The position numbers and the translations under genes are program-made. Of a stretch of 64,000 nucleotides of DNA, positions 24,001 to 35,329 are shown piece after piece. The notes under the pieces are model-generated. The model did no database searches. It had not been told where the DNA came from and worked only from the letters and a program-made list of their open reading frames with translations. The stretch is from Cladopsammia gracilis (lineage: Eukaryota; Cnidaria; Anthozoa; Scleractinia; Dendrophylliidae). The stretch spans positions 248,001 through 312,000 of the forward strand of contig JAJGOT010000212.1 of assembly GCA_022457155.1 (NCBI GenBank). Reading direction: 5' to 3'. Numbering within the stretch: position 1 is the first letter of the stretch; every line of letters begins with the position of its first letter.

Positions 24001-24880
24001 TAAAGGTCAAAACGTTTTAATGAAACTCATATTTTCTTGAATTAAATTGTCTTTCCCTTGAATAAAAGAGTTAAACACTTATCGAAATTCAGTGATTTTC
24101 TGCTTCCGGAAGGCTTGGCGATTTATTTATCCTAATTGCAGCGCGAAGAGCGTCTGCGAATTGTATTATAAACATTAATATATCAGAAAATAATATTTGA
24201 ATTCAGCAGACTGCTTTATTATATCTAGTGTTTTCTAAAATTTCCGACTTGTCCTTTGTGTATATAGAATGCCATTCTTATCCCTTAAGATGATTCGCAA
24301 AATGTTTTCGCGAATCAAAAAAATCTTGAAAGCAAACTTTATTTCAGAAAGGCGCATAGCGGCATGAGTCAAGGTTTCGGTAAGGTTTTTAGCTTTCGTC
24401 CCGCTTTTGCCTTGTTTTTTTAAAGTTTCCCGTATCCCGCGGGACGACTTTCACTGGTCTGATTGGTTGAAACGCGACCTCTTGATTTCGGCGTGTCCGT
24501 AATCACGTTCTTGTTTTCAAATAGCCGAGTCAAGCCACTAGCATTTGGACTTACCGTTAAAGAAATTACATTTTTCGATGGGAATTTATGTTGATATCAA
24601 TTTGTGATTGAACTTTTCTTTGTGTTGTCGCTAGTTTTGAAGAAATTGCTTATAAAACGTGTTTAAATTCAGTTGTAAATTCAGTCGTAATAAATGATAT
24701 CTGATATTATGTAAACAAAACAAGACTTACATGTCACGCAAAATTCGTTGAGAGTGAAGGGGTGCGTGACCCAGTTAAAATAAGCCATGAAACGTTCTTA
24801 TGCAAGCGCATGAGTACAGGCTACCAGCTAGCCTCTTGTTCATTTATATTTACTAGCGTGCCTTTACCGGGAATATTGTG
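24001..24880. other. Intergenic, no gene recognised
   Basis: AT-rich, with one short palindrome around 24296-24312 (ATTCGCAAAA / TTTTCGCGAAT). I see no exon, repeat family or RNA gene in it. Confidence 0.45.
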
Positions 24881-24883
24881 AAA

Positions 24884-25135
24884 TATGGACTGGACTAGAC
24901 TGGACTGGACTTGTAAACATGGACTGGATTTGTAAAAGATGCATTTGTAAAACATGGACTTGTAAAAGATGGATTTGTAAAAGATGATTTGTAAAACATG
25001 GATTTGTAAAACATGGACTTGTAAAACATGGATTTGTAAGACGTGGATTTGTAAAACATGGACTTGTATCCATGTTTTACAAGACCATGTTTTACAAATC
25101 CATGTTTTACAAATCCAGTCCAGTCTATATTTTAC
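24884..25135. repeat. 15-mer tandem array ending in inverted copies
   Basis: About twelve tandem variants of TTGTAAAACATGGAC/T lie at 24908-25070. Then come three or four inverted copies (CATGTTTTACAAATC) at 25071-25118 and a short CCAGTCCAGTC that inverts the GACTGGACTGG start. Transcribed, it would form a hairpin. Confidence 0.85.
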
Positions 25136-25345
25136 AATATGCACCTTCACCATGATATTCAAGAATCCATATTCTGATTTTCCCAGAAAAAACGCAGCCT
25201 CCCTAAAAAAGATTCCACCCTCATGCTTCGTGTAACGGAAGCGCTTTGAGCATGCGTAATATGATTCCAGAACCGACGACCAATCAGACAAATGTCTCCT
25301 TAGCTTTGCCGTGGAAGATATTTCGATCAAAACGAAAGGACTAAA

Positions 25346-28300
25346 ATGTCTCGGTCGGTTGGTCGCAGTTCTTCTGGCTCCGGTGCTTGGAAATGTACAA
25401 GACGAAATAACGAGGAAATGGTGGACAAGTTTGTCGAGAAGGGTGTGATAACGACTAAAGAAGTCGAGGATGCTTTTAGAGCTGTTCCTCGTGGAGCATT
25501 CGTCCCCCATAATTTGCAGTCGAAAGCCTACAAAGATTCACCGCTTGGTGGCGAACCACACGTTCATTTGTCGGCTCCCCATATGTACGCAATGGTCCTT
25601 GAAGCTCTACAGCTTTCTTCAGGTATGATGGTTTGTTTCAATTATTTGCTATCATAGTTGAGACAAATTATTTCCATCTTTTGCTAGCTAAAGACAGTTT
25701 TCTAAATATTGCCGATTTCGTTGCTGTGATTTTAGTTCCGCTTTCAATTTCTCTGTGTCAGGTGTAGGACTAAGCTTTTAACAGACTGATCGGTTCTGTC
25801 CTGGTGTACCGGTACATAACAACTAAGCCTTATTGTTGGTAAATGCTCTTGGGAGAACTGCATATTCCCAAGAGCATTACAAAACAATAGTTTATGCAAA
25901 ATTTGGCTGGCAAAGTGTATTATGGGCAATTCGAAAATAGAGAATACACCACATGGACATAATACTCCATATTAAAACAAAGGGAATACAATGCGAAATC
26001 CCTTGTGGACTGGTACACGAGGACAGAACCGACTGACCCCCCTTTCCATTTGACAGTTCATGGATGCAGAACTTCGGAAAAATTTCTGTATAACCCCATA
26101 CATTTATTATGCATGCATACTTCATTACTTATGTATGCGCGCTATTGTTTTTTAAACAATGGCAATTTGCGCGTGTATTGAATATATGCATCATTAATCA
26201 CTACTTCAACAATAAAAAATGGATTTGGTTGCGTCATCTTGTTTTTTCCTTTCCTCCGCATTCTCCCGCTTCTGATCTCCATTCCTCTTTCCCTGGTCTT
26301 TTCTCTCCTCAGTTTCTTGACCCAGACTTCTTCTCTGTTTCCTTGTTACCTTCTTATTTTGGTGGCAGCGTATCTCGAACTGTAACCCCTTGATCACATC
26401 TGGATTATTAGTCTATGTGCTATACCACTACATCACAAGAGCTGTTGAAAGTTGCTGGCCAATAAATTATTACGTTTTATTCATGTCTTCTATGGTAATT
26501 ACTAAAAATCTAAATAACAGTTTAACCCCAATTCTCATGGCAGTTTACACATAGGAATGCTTGTCATGTCTTCTCTATTGTGCAAGCAGGGTAGTGTTAC
26601 ACATGTTATTGGCTCCCCCTGCCCAATCCCCACCCCCACCCCCACCCCCTGTACAATTCTGGCTAGTGAAAATTTATTTTGGCTAGTGAATTCAAGCCTG
26701 TCACTAGCCACTAGGCTAGTAAGCTGAAAAATTAGTTTTGAGCCTTGACAATAAAATTACATGCAATCTTGTACCTTTTTCTCTCAACTGTTACCAGGGT
26801 TATCATTCCTCAACATCGGCAGTGGTACCGGCTATTTTTCATGCCTAGTTGGCTCCATTCTTCAAACCCAAGGCATAAATCATGGTATTGAACTTCATGA
26901 AGATCTGGTGCAGTTTGCGAAGGAACGAGTAGAAGAATTCTTACAATTCTGTCCTGCTGTTGCCCATGATATTTGTCAGCCCAAGTTTGTGGCTGGTAAC
27001 TGTTTTAGATTGGATCCATCAGGTTGTAGCTATGACAGAGTTTACTGTGGAGCTGCTTGTCCACCCGATAAAGTTTCGTTCATTCTTGCGTTAACCAAGA
27101 TTGGAGGCTTTGCCATCATTCCCTGCAAAAACCAGGTATGGTTTCGAAAGCTGATTGTAAATCCTAAAATTCTTGGATAATGCTCTGGAGACTTGGCACA
27201 TAAATTCTATTATATTGTGTCAGTTCCCCTTATACACTGAATACATTTATGGCCCTTCTTCCTCCCCAATGCATTCCCCTCTATCAAAGTTGCTGGTTGA
27301 TTCTGCACCAGTGCTGGAAAAAAGTTTAAATTAATACTTAGATACATGTGCCCTTTCAAACCTCGATTTTGATGGGACGTCTTACAAAATAGGTCCAACT
27401 TCTTCCATTTTTTATTTTACCACAATTGCCGCTAAACTCGCAATCTGATTGGTCGACCACTAAGCAAATTAAATAATTAATATACCGGTATTCAGGGCCG
27501 TAGCCAGTATGAGGCAGACCGAGGCACTTGCCTCAGTCATGATCCCAGTGTTTTGTTTAAACCTAGTGATCATAAAGACACTAAATAGTTAGGCAGGGAA
27601 TTTAACCTGGATATTGCCTCAGTCCTTTTTTTTCCTGGCTACGGCCCTGGTATTTATATTTTTAAGTTCGTGACTCGTTAAAATAAACATTGTTTTGTTT
27701 TCTTGGTGTAGTTGCTAAAAATTGAACGTATCTCAGCATCTGTGAAAGAGACAGTCAGTATCTGTCAAGTGAGTTTTGCATCATTAGTGGCACTGCCAGA
27801 TTCAGATTCAAGTCTTCCTAAACTCTGTTTTCCTCAGGAAAGACCAAAAAGGAAAGAAAAGGTTTGTGTGATGTGCATCACTTCTATGATATATATAATA
27901 ATAATTTACTTTGTTTAATTACATTGTATTTTTAAGTTTGTGGTGTTAAAAGCATATTAGGTGATTACATTCACTTTCTTAAAGTCATTACTCATCCGTG
28001 GAGCGGCATGACTTGACCCTTTAAGGCCCAAAGGTTCTTGCGTTTTTGAGAGATTTTCTACATCTACATGCACACGCCCCATGGGCTTTCCCATATTTAA
28101 AGTTACCATGGAAAGTGCTGCTGTTCTAAAACGCTGAAGGCTCGAGTTTACTGGAAACATCATTGTGGCATTGTCATTTTGCTTCGTTTGATTGCAATTA
28201 TAAAGACTGAAATATGGTGTATCTGCGATTTTTGGTAAGTTATAATTCACAGCCATTTTTTCATCTTTAGTAGCTGCCTGATGAGCATCATTAAGCTTAA

Positions 28301-30259
28301 AGGTAGTTCAAAGTCCACTTTCTCAATGAAGCGAGTTAGGTGTTGTACTTTGTTTATGAATTTGGCTCGTTGCTCGTTGAACTGGAAAAATGGCCACCAC
28401 AAAACAAAGTAGCCTTGGGACTCGACTCTGGATGAATTTCTCGACCTACCACGGCATATTTTGGAAGTTGCAACCACTGAAGAACACAACAAGCGTGAAA
28501 TTTCGGTGGTAGGTCGGAGTGGATGTGGACTTAGTATAAAATGAAATGTGTGGGGAAAGGAACAAACGCTGTAAATTACCCAGCATGCAAAGCGGTGGTG
28601 ATGTTGAAAATCGAGGCAAGGTCAGTAATGAGTATGCACTAGAAGGAGAGACTGTAGCTCGGCCCGAGCAACGAATAAGAGCAAAAAAATTATCTGCTAA
28701 GCTAGAACTAGGACTGAATTTTGCTGGGAATGTTGACTTTTGGGCTTGTAACGAAGATTTCAATAAAAAAAAAAAAAACTGAAGATAAAAATGTGATTTT
28801 TGTTGTTTTTCTGTGACGTTGAAAACGGTCATTTTTGTTGTTGTAGAAATTCAAACGCTAATATTTTGCAAAATCGCTGACTTTTTTGTGTTTATTGGGT
28901 ATCCCAATTGGAAGAACTTTCTAGTCAGTGCTGACAACTGATACATAAGCAATGTTCGTGCGATTGAGAAAGTTGCAATTTTTTAAAAGCAGTGGGTCTT
29001 GTAGCCATTCAAGGGGCTCTTGGGGGTTAAAGGGTTAAGGTTTGCCCTTCGTTTTTGTCTCCTATAACTTAACTTACAGGAGTATATTGGGGTCTAATGT
29101 GCATTCTTTGTGCATTTTTCTTGCGTTTTTCACATTTTTGTTAGCAGCATTTTTCGCATTTTTGTTAGATACCAGGGCTGTAGCCAGAAAAAAATGAGGA
29201 CTGAGGCAATATCCATGGTTAAATTCCCTGCCTAGCTATTTAGGGTTTTATGATGACTACGTTTAGGGACCGGTCATTATTTATGTAGAGGGGGAGGGGG
29301 GGGGAATATATTGATAGATGAAATTTTTGCCAGCCCCCCCCCCCCCCCCTCTCATCCTCGGGTTTTAAAATGGCAAGTAGCCCGCCCGCTTAATTCAATA
29401 TTTCATTGATGACCCTCCCCCCAATTTTTCCAGTAGCCACGCAGCTCTTTAGAACCTCTAATTTCATTGGACCTGTATACCACGCAGCTCTATTGTTTTT
29501 AGGTCTAGGGTCTATTGTTAGCCATCTGTAAATCAAATTTGCAAAGAGAACAAACTGAAGGAATTCCATTTTAAATTTGTACACAGAATTGTAGTGACCA
29601 AAAAGGAACTACACAGATTCGGTATTAAAGATGATAGTGATTGTGTGTATTGTGGAGAACAAGATTCAATTGAACATACATTTGCAGACTGCCAATTCAC
29701 AAAACGATTTATTCATAATGTAGTACAATGGTTCAACATGTGTAATCATGCTAATTTCAATCCATCCGCTGTAGAGTACTTATTTGGAAATTTATCAAAC
29801 TCAACTAATCCAAAGTTAATTAGGAAATTCAACTACACCCTGTTGTTCATGCGTTGTTATATTTATACCAACAAGCTACACTGCAACTCCCTGTTAATGA
29901 ACGACTTTATTAACAAAATAACTATTAAATACAAGTTGGAAGATGTCTACTCTGAACACTAGTACTATTTGAAGCTCCTCGTCTTAATTTGATCAAGCAA
30001 CCTTCTTATATGATTATATTATTGTATTGATATAACATATATGTACGAATAATTTGTTGTAGATATGTTTTTAATGTTGCAGATATGTTTCTGATGTACA
30101 TGTGGGTAATTTGTGAGTGTTAATAAAGATGTCATATCCATGGTTAAATTCCCTGCCTAGCTATTTAGGGTTTTATGATGACTACGTTTAGGGACCGGTC
30201 ATTAGTTATGTAGAGCCCTGGGGAGGGGGGGAATATATTGATAGATGAAATTTTTGCCA

Positions 30260-30290
<31 letters not shown>

Positions 30291-30547
30291 TCCTCGGGTT
30301 TTAAAATGGCAAGTAGCCCGCCCTCTTAATTCAATATTTCATTGATGACCCTCCCCCCCCATTTTTCGAGTAGCCACGCAGCTCTTTAGAACCTCTAATT
30401 TCATTGGACCTGTATACCACACAGCTCTATTGTTTTTAGGTCTAGGGTCTATTGTTAGCCATTGTTGTGTTGTTTGTTCTATTGTTTTCTCAGCTAATCA
30501 GAGAAGACCTTGTAAGAGCTGTGTACCGCCCTCATTTTTCCACTTAG
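25346..30547 (+). CDS. PCMTD-like isoaspartate methyltransferase-domain protein
   Basis: Exons 25346-25622, 26798-27135 and 27712-27861 join in phase (1, 0, 0). A fourth candidate, 30494-30547 (LIREDLVRAVYRPHFST then stop), follows a good acceptor and keeps phase, but is less certain. Exon 1 carries RGAFVPHNLQSKAYKDSPL and HVHLSAPHMYAMVLEAL. Exon 2 carries the SAM-binding glycine motif FLNIGSGTGYFS, then GINHGIELHEDL, FVAGNCFRLDPS and YDRVYCGAACPP. This arrangement, especially NIGSGTGYFS plus INHGIEL, fits PCMTD1/2 rather than classical PCMT1. PCMTD proteins bind S-adenosylmethionine and act as cullin-RING adaptor-like proteins. If exon 4 is wrong, the frame of exon 3 ends at 27916-27918. The last intron would hold the LINE fragment and its direct repeats. 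Confidence 0.75.
25625..26797. other. Intron 1 of the PCMTD-like gene
   Basis: Mostly unique AT-rich sequence. A short CCCCCAC tandem run lies near 26628-26650, and a duplicated phrase GGCTAGTGAA occurs near 26662 and 26681. No exon was recognised. Confidence 0.5.
27493..27649. mobile_element. CAGGG-ended MITE with GTATT target duplication
   Basis: Left end CAGGGCCGTAGCCAG and right end CTGGCTACGGCCCTG are perfect inverses over 15 bp; flanks GTATT at 27488-27492 and 27650-27654. It lies in intron 2 of the PCMTD-like gene. A partial copy in the opposite orientation starts at about 29173. Confidence 0.8.
27919..29170. other. Intergenic/intronic, no gene recognised
   Basis: A minus-strand open frame of 99 codons (28256-27957) starts MAVNYNLPKIADTPYF but shows no family signature. 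A plus-strand 78-codon frame (28546-28782) is Lys/Glu-rich and ends in an A12 run. I cannot support either as a gene. Confidence 0.45.
29173..29525. repeat. Left direct repeat beside the LINE fragment, with partial MITE
   Basis: 29209-29525 is repeated at 30134-30472 with few differences apart from the C-tract length. Its first part (29173-29265) is a partial, inverted copy of the MITE at 27493-27649. The segment contains a C17 tract at about 29334-29349. Confidence 0.85.
29526..30133 (+). mobile_element. 5'-truncated LINE, 3' end with zinc-binding C-terminus
   Basis: An open frame runs from about 29532 to 29962. After KLKEFHFKFVHRIV come ELHRFGIKDDSDCVYCG and QDSIEHTFADC, a C-x2-C...H...C arrangement typical of the zf-RVT domain at the C-terminus of non-LTR retrotransposon reverse transcriptases. 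The frame ends at a stop, followed by about 170 bp of AT-rich 3' sequence ending TTAATAAAGATGTC. The reverse transcriptase domain itself is absent. The fragment is cleanly bounded by the direct repeats on both sides. Clade was not assigned. Confidence 0.75.
30134..30472. repeat. Right direct repeat beside the LINE fragment
   Basis: Second copy of 29209-29525, starting ATATCCATGGTTAAATTCCC and ending TCTATTGTTAGCCAT. It differs by a C run of about 30 (30260-30290), an inserted CCCTGG near 30217 and a few substitutions. Confidence 0.85.
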
Positions 30548-31795
30548 GAGTTTATTTCTGTATTTTTTTGTATTTGCATCATATAGATATGACTAGCCAA
30601 ATATGCCAAAAAATACACCTGGCAAATGTCTGGTATGAGCAAAGATGAAATTACCTTGTAAATCATTGAAATGTCATTGCTTACCCTATCAGATAGCCTA
30701 ATAAGTCACAAAATCAGCGTATCGCGCAGACCAGTGTCCAGTTTTCCTTCCACTTACATTTTGTCGGATGACAACACTGCCTGCTTCGGGAAATATTTGA
30801 GTCCCCTGTCACACATCAAGCCTTCTGATATAGCAAACTGTGAGCGTGGAGTCAAAGAGTTAACATGCATAGAAGAAGAGCTTTTGAAGGAAAAATGGCA
30901 ACGGAAAAGAGCTATGCTGAGCTATTCAGTGATAATGGTCAGCACTGCAACATCTGGGCAAAGGAGCAGAGACAATATTATGAGACTCTGATTAGCAATT
31001 TGTTATCACTCCTTGGCACCATAACAAATGCCAAAGCTAAACTAGGTGTATACCTCAGTACAACGTACAAGGCCTTTGCCCAAATTACATCAAGAAAAAA
31101 GGCCAGCCATATAAGCAGAAGGAAGAAAGAGAATGCCCGCCCCAAAGCAAAGAATAGGAAAAGAAAAAGAGGGGAATCAGCGATAGTTAGCTTAATCCCT
31201 CAACTTGTTGATGAATTTACATATTTGCTTTGCTTTCCGGAGGGCTATAATAGCCATATCACACAAAAAATGATGAAATATTTTATAAAAATTCAGTTGT
31301 TTGTTTTTTTTGGTGGGCCGGAGTAGTAACTGAAAATTTTGATGTCCGTTCCTTGTATTTAACTTTCCATTTTCCAAGTTAACAATTAAATCAGAGACTC
31401 TTACACTGTACACGTTTAATGTTCCTATTATTAATAAGTAAATTAAGGGAACTACTCATTCTATATTTCTTATTTCTTAACACAGTGTTGTCTTTTGTCT
31501 TTGACAATGAAAAACTTGGTCATAAATATCTAACATAAAAGGAACTACATTTTGATCTCTGTTCTTGTTGGTTTGTTGTTGGTTATCTTGACTAAAAATA
31601 AAGCTATTCAAAGCCAACACTGTTGGCTTTGAAAGTGGTGTTTTTTTTTTGCTGCAACGCCCCCCCCCCCCTTTCAAGAATGAAAATGATTGATGGTGAC
31701 CCTCCCCTTATAATAGTGTAAACATTTGGTGACCCCCCCCCTCAGATTCCTCTGATCCTCCCCCCCCCTCCTAAAAATATGAAATCTGCCTAATT
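30548..31795. other. Intergenic with possible open frames
   Basis: A plus frame at 30865-31326 encodes a Lys/Arg-rich segment (SRRKKENARPKAKNRKRK) after ELFSDNGQHCNIWAKEQRQY. It looks protein-like but matches nothing I recognise, and its end (FVFFGGPE) looks like read-through into intron or noncoding sequence. C tracts lie at 31661-31671 and 31730-31770. Confidence 0.4.
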
Positions 31796-33008
31796 ACATC
31801 AAAAGTTTGCTGTCACAGAGTCTGCTTTACATATCTTGTTATAACATTTAATCTCAAGGTAGCGAAACTGTTTAGTGTACTCTTGTAGGCGAACAGTTCT
31901 GTCATGAAAGACAAATCGCTCCTTATAATTGTCGAACGTTGTCTGCTTTGTCAGCAGTTGGATGTAAGGTCGACAGTGTTGGTTGTTTTCTTGTTGTGTC
32001 GATACGACCCGGGGATCGATTGAACATTTACAAAGCTTAGCTAAAGCGGCTTTGCTTGCTCATGGTGAAAAATAGATAACCCTATAACTCTTTTAAACCT
32101 TGTGTATGGCCTTTTACGGTGTTTAAAGAGAAGAATAAGGGAAATAGAGTTGAAGTGAGTGTAGGTACTCTTACATAGATGGCGGTCTAACCTAGAGGCG
32201 AGGACCCTTTTTTTACCTCTCATGAGGGAAATACTTTCCTAGAAATGCACAAGGCAAAGCCTCGCTTATGTAAAATATGTCAACTGTTTTCAGTCTTCTT
32301 TGTGTCCACATCAGCACGGGAACATGTTTAGAGTAAACATGTTTAGAGTAAACATGTTTAGAGTAAACATGTTTAGAGTAAACATGTTTCTGTCAATTAT
32401 TATATACTGAGCTCTTATAATTGTTTAGTGTGCAGCAACCCACCACGATTAACTTTAGTTATTTGCGGGTTGCTAATATAATTTGTTTTATTATTTGTAA
32501 ATAAATTGTTGTTGTTGTTGTTGTTTCAACGAAACACATTTCTTCTAAACATGTTAATTTAAACATGTTTCATGCCTGCTTCTCTAGAAATGGAGCGCAA
32601 AGTTGCTGTTGCAAACTTTTGTGGTTTAATCACACCCTCTAAGCCCTTGGAAGGGCATAACTGGTATAGCACAGTTAAGTAAGAGAAAGGCATTTGCAAT
32701 AACGTGTTTCGACCTCAGGTTCGCGTAAAGCACCGCCTGATCTGATGTGAACACTTTTCTTAGTTACCTTTAGACATATTTCAGTCGTGATCAGGCATTC
32801 ACTTGTAAAATTGCCTTCCGCCCACATTTACACACCAAGGAGCAAGTGAGCTCTGAACACAATAAGGTGCCTGTATAACGTAGGTGTCAATATGACAGAG
32901 GTGGATCACCCATGGATGGACTGCCCATAACAACTAGTTACAGGCGTGTGCGATATTGAGGTGTCCTTTTGCATGTAGAGAATTCATTTTACTCTTTTTT
33001 TTCAGACT
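31796..33008. other. 5' flank of TRIM segment 2
   Basis: Homologous to 45293-46869 (for example CATATCTTGTTATAACA, then TAATCTCAAGGTAG, TTATAATTGTCGAACG, GATGTAAGGTCGACAG) and in part to 13980-14768. The unit GTTTAGAGTAAACAT at 32325-32385 is present five times in tandem here but once in the other copies. Confidence 0.75.
32391..32525. mobile_element. Short retroposon with GTT tail
   Basis: About 130 bp are inserted relative to TRIM segments 1 and 3. The insert ends AATAAATTGTTGTTGTTG. TGTTTC stands on both sides (ACATGTTTC before, TTGTTTCAACG after), where the empty site reads ACATGTTTCAACG. A GTT-tail is typical of CR1/L2-related LINE tails or SINEs. Confidence 0.6.
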
Positions 33009-34235
33009 ATGGCATCTGAGGGACTGGAGTGTTCAATCTGTTGTGAGCATTTCGATGATCAAAACGTCTGCCCTCGCCTGCTGAGTTGTGGTCACAGCTT
33101 CTGCTCAAGTTGCCTGACGAGGCTGCTTATAGAAAAGGCCATCAATTGTCCTACGTGCAGAAATGCAGTCTCTGTACCCGCTGGAATTGAAGGACTGCCA
33201 AAAAATTTTGCGCTGTTGGACATCATACTGGCCACGCCCAAACAACCAGGGGATGTCAATTTGCACATTTGCGAAGCTTGTGATGATGAGCAGCACCCCG
33301 CGACATCGTGCTGTTTGAACTGCAAAGAAGACATGTGCGACGCTGCTGCTCGCTGGCACGCTCGTAACAAGGCAAGTCGCGATCACCGCGTTGTCTCCCT
33401 GGTGGAGCTGAAGGCAAACCCGAAGCTGGCAGCTGTACCGGTTTACTGTCCGGAACATAACGAGCAATTCCGCTTCTTTGATGAGGAATGCAACCATGTC
33501 GTCTGTCGAGACTGTGTCACCCTCAAGCACAACGGTCACAAGTGTTTATCACTAGCTGAAGCGGCTTCAAAGTACCGACAGGAGATGCAAGCACTTGCTT
33601 CTAAAGCCAGAACTCATGCCGAGAAAATTAAAGTTGCGGAAGCTCGGGTGACAGGTGTGAGTCTTGACCTTAAAAAGGCTTATCAAGAACAGTCTGCTCA
33701 GATTCAAGGGACGTTCAAAGAAGTAAGCTTGTCTTTTAGTTTTCAATGGATTCAACCGGGGCATTAGCTTGAAACAACTAAAAATATCACTATTCCTTTC
33801 TTTATGGAATGCTTTATTTTTGTTTTCTAGCTTCATGCTGCACTCACTACCCGAGAACAAGTTCTGATGAATGACTTGAATCAGCTCCACAATGCCCAGG
33901 CAGTCACCCTCACAGAGCAGCAAGACCGTCTGCGCAAATTCCAAGCCGACCTACAGAGCGCCATCCAGCGTGCTATGTCCACCGTCCAGTCCCCAGGTGA
34001 TGCTGAGCTCCTTGTCGCCAGGTCCGATATAGTAGCAACGCTCGGGGCATTGGAGAGCCAACCCCTTGTGCTTGAGCCACAAGCAGACTGTGTGCTGGAG
34101 TTCAACATCAACCGCAAGCAACTACTAGATGAACTCAAAAGCGCGGGCATCGTTAGCGATAAGTCTACCTGCGCTGCAACCATCACTACTGAAGTGAAGA
34201 AGCAGCCAATAATAGGGAAAGAGGCTAACCGGTGA
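33009..34235 (+). CDS. TRIM45-like protein, copy 2, truncated (no filamin domain)
   Basis: Exons 33009-33722 and 33831-34235, joined in phase 0, give 372 residues. The RING (CSICCEHF, CGHSFCSSC, NCPTC), both B-boxes and the coiled coil are intact. The intron is only 108 bp and lacks the insertions of copies 1 and 3. At about 34228, where the paralogues continue into ETSFTITAHDAKGRVRG, similarity stops and the frame ends EANR. The filamin repeat and C-terminal extension are therefore missing. A small inverted piece of the lost 3' exon lies at 35766-35907 (minus). The shortened product could still act as an E3 ligase or as a dominant-negative coiled-coil partner (inference), or the copy may be dying. 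TTTTTTCAG sits just before the start. Confidence 0.78.
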
Positions 34236-34361
34236 ATTCGCCCACATAGATAAACTGGATTCGCTTTCTGTTACATCGTGGCCAATTTGCCTCCTGGGAC
34301 ACAAAATAGTGAAGTCGAGTCATCCATTCTATTAAAAAACTTTAAGGAGGTAAAAAACAAA

Positions 34362-34530
34362 AAGGTTAGCGAACTGACATAAAGGACGTTAGCGAACTGA
34401 CATAAAGGACTTTAGCCAACTGGCATAAAGGACTTTAGCGAACTGACATAAAGGACTTTAGCGAACGGACATATAGGACGTTAGCGAACTGGCATATCAC
34501 ACGTTAGCGAACTGACCTAAGACGTTTTCG
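34362..34530. repeat. Tandem repeat, unit about 23 bp
   Basis: About seven imperfect copies of GTTAGCGAACTGACATAAAG plus GAC. A single further unit, GTTAGCGAACTGACATTAG, lies at 35141. Both sit inside the sequence that replaced the filamin-coding part of TRIM copy 2. Confidence 0.8.
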
Positions 34531-34640
34531 AACTGGACGTTAGCGTGCGTGTGTGACTAACAAAAGTTTGGTGCGTGACAAACTAAAACTTAGTCTTCGC
34601 GCTGTTTACGCTTTGACGTCGGCGAGAATGAACGTCACAA

Positions 34641-35112
34641 ACGGTTAACACTCGTTAACATCTCTCAAACGGACCTTGGACACCTTATGAGGTTTTACAC
34701 AACGAAGTATTTTTTATCGTTATACTGTAGTACTGACGTACACGAGAACAGAACCCCATTTTATTGGGCAGAGAACTGAGAGAACAGAGATCCGGCTAAG
34801 CAAAGAGTAGCGTTTTGGGGTTTAGTATTGATCTACAGTGTTTATGGTTAAGCACTGATTTGAAAACGGTTAGCTTTCATTTGTTGTTATGGTTAACTCT
34901 ATAAATATGTTAAAAATGACATCTCCCGGCAGCTAATCCACGTTGGTATAATGGATAAGGATATTAGTTATGAAGCAAACGACTCGGGTTCGAGGCATAC
35001 ACTTTACTGATCTTTTTTTCTAATTTTACTCTAAGTGTGAAATAGGTTTTACTTCATGTAACTTAAAGTGAAAAGGAAAGGTCCGTTTGAGAGATGTTAA
35101 CGAGTGTTGACC
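34641..35112. mobile_element. Inverted-repeat element with an internal tRNA-like segment
   Basis: Inverted arms of about 36 bp (AACACTCGTTAACATCTCTC and its inverse) lie at 34641-34677 and 35077-35112. Between them 34944-34960 reads TGGTATAATGGATAAGG (A-box-like) and 34987-34996 reads GGTTCGAGGC (B-box-like), at tRNA-like spacing. Confidence 0.5.
34938..35010 (+). ncRNA. tRNA pseudogene or tRNA-derived SINE head
   Basis: A- and B-box-like motifs occur at 34944-34960 and 34987-34996. The anticodon-stem region (TTAGTTATGAAGCAAAC) has imperfect pairing and the acceptor stem does not close, so it is unlikely to be a functional tRNA. Confidence 0.35.
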
Positions 35113-35329
35113 GTCACAAACAAGTAAGTAATCTAAGGTGTTAGCGAACTGACATTAGAACTTGAACGTATTGATTTTATTTCGCGTCAAGACTTGAGTC
35201 AAGTCATATTTTTAAGTGTTCGACTTCTTATTTTCTTGATTTGGGCGAGTTGACTAATATTGTGTGAACGAGTCCGGCATCTTCTGTGTGGGCGAGTTTT
35301 GTTGTGGGCGAATTGACCGTAAAGCTACA

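Noticed and set aside
24821..25510. 229-codon minus-strand open frame with repeated VLQIH segments
   Set aside because: It is the translation of the 15-mer tandem array, overlaps the PCMTD-like first exon on the other strand, and has no domain.
27957..28256. 99-codon minus-strand frame starting MAVNYNLPKIADTPYF
   Set aside because: No recognised motif, no splice partner, and it lies inside the presumed last intron of the PCMTD-like gene. Kept only as a note.
34938..35010. Functional tRNA gene
   Set aside because: Anticodon and acceptor stems do not pair; only A- and B-box-like motifs remain.
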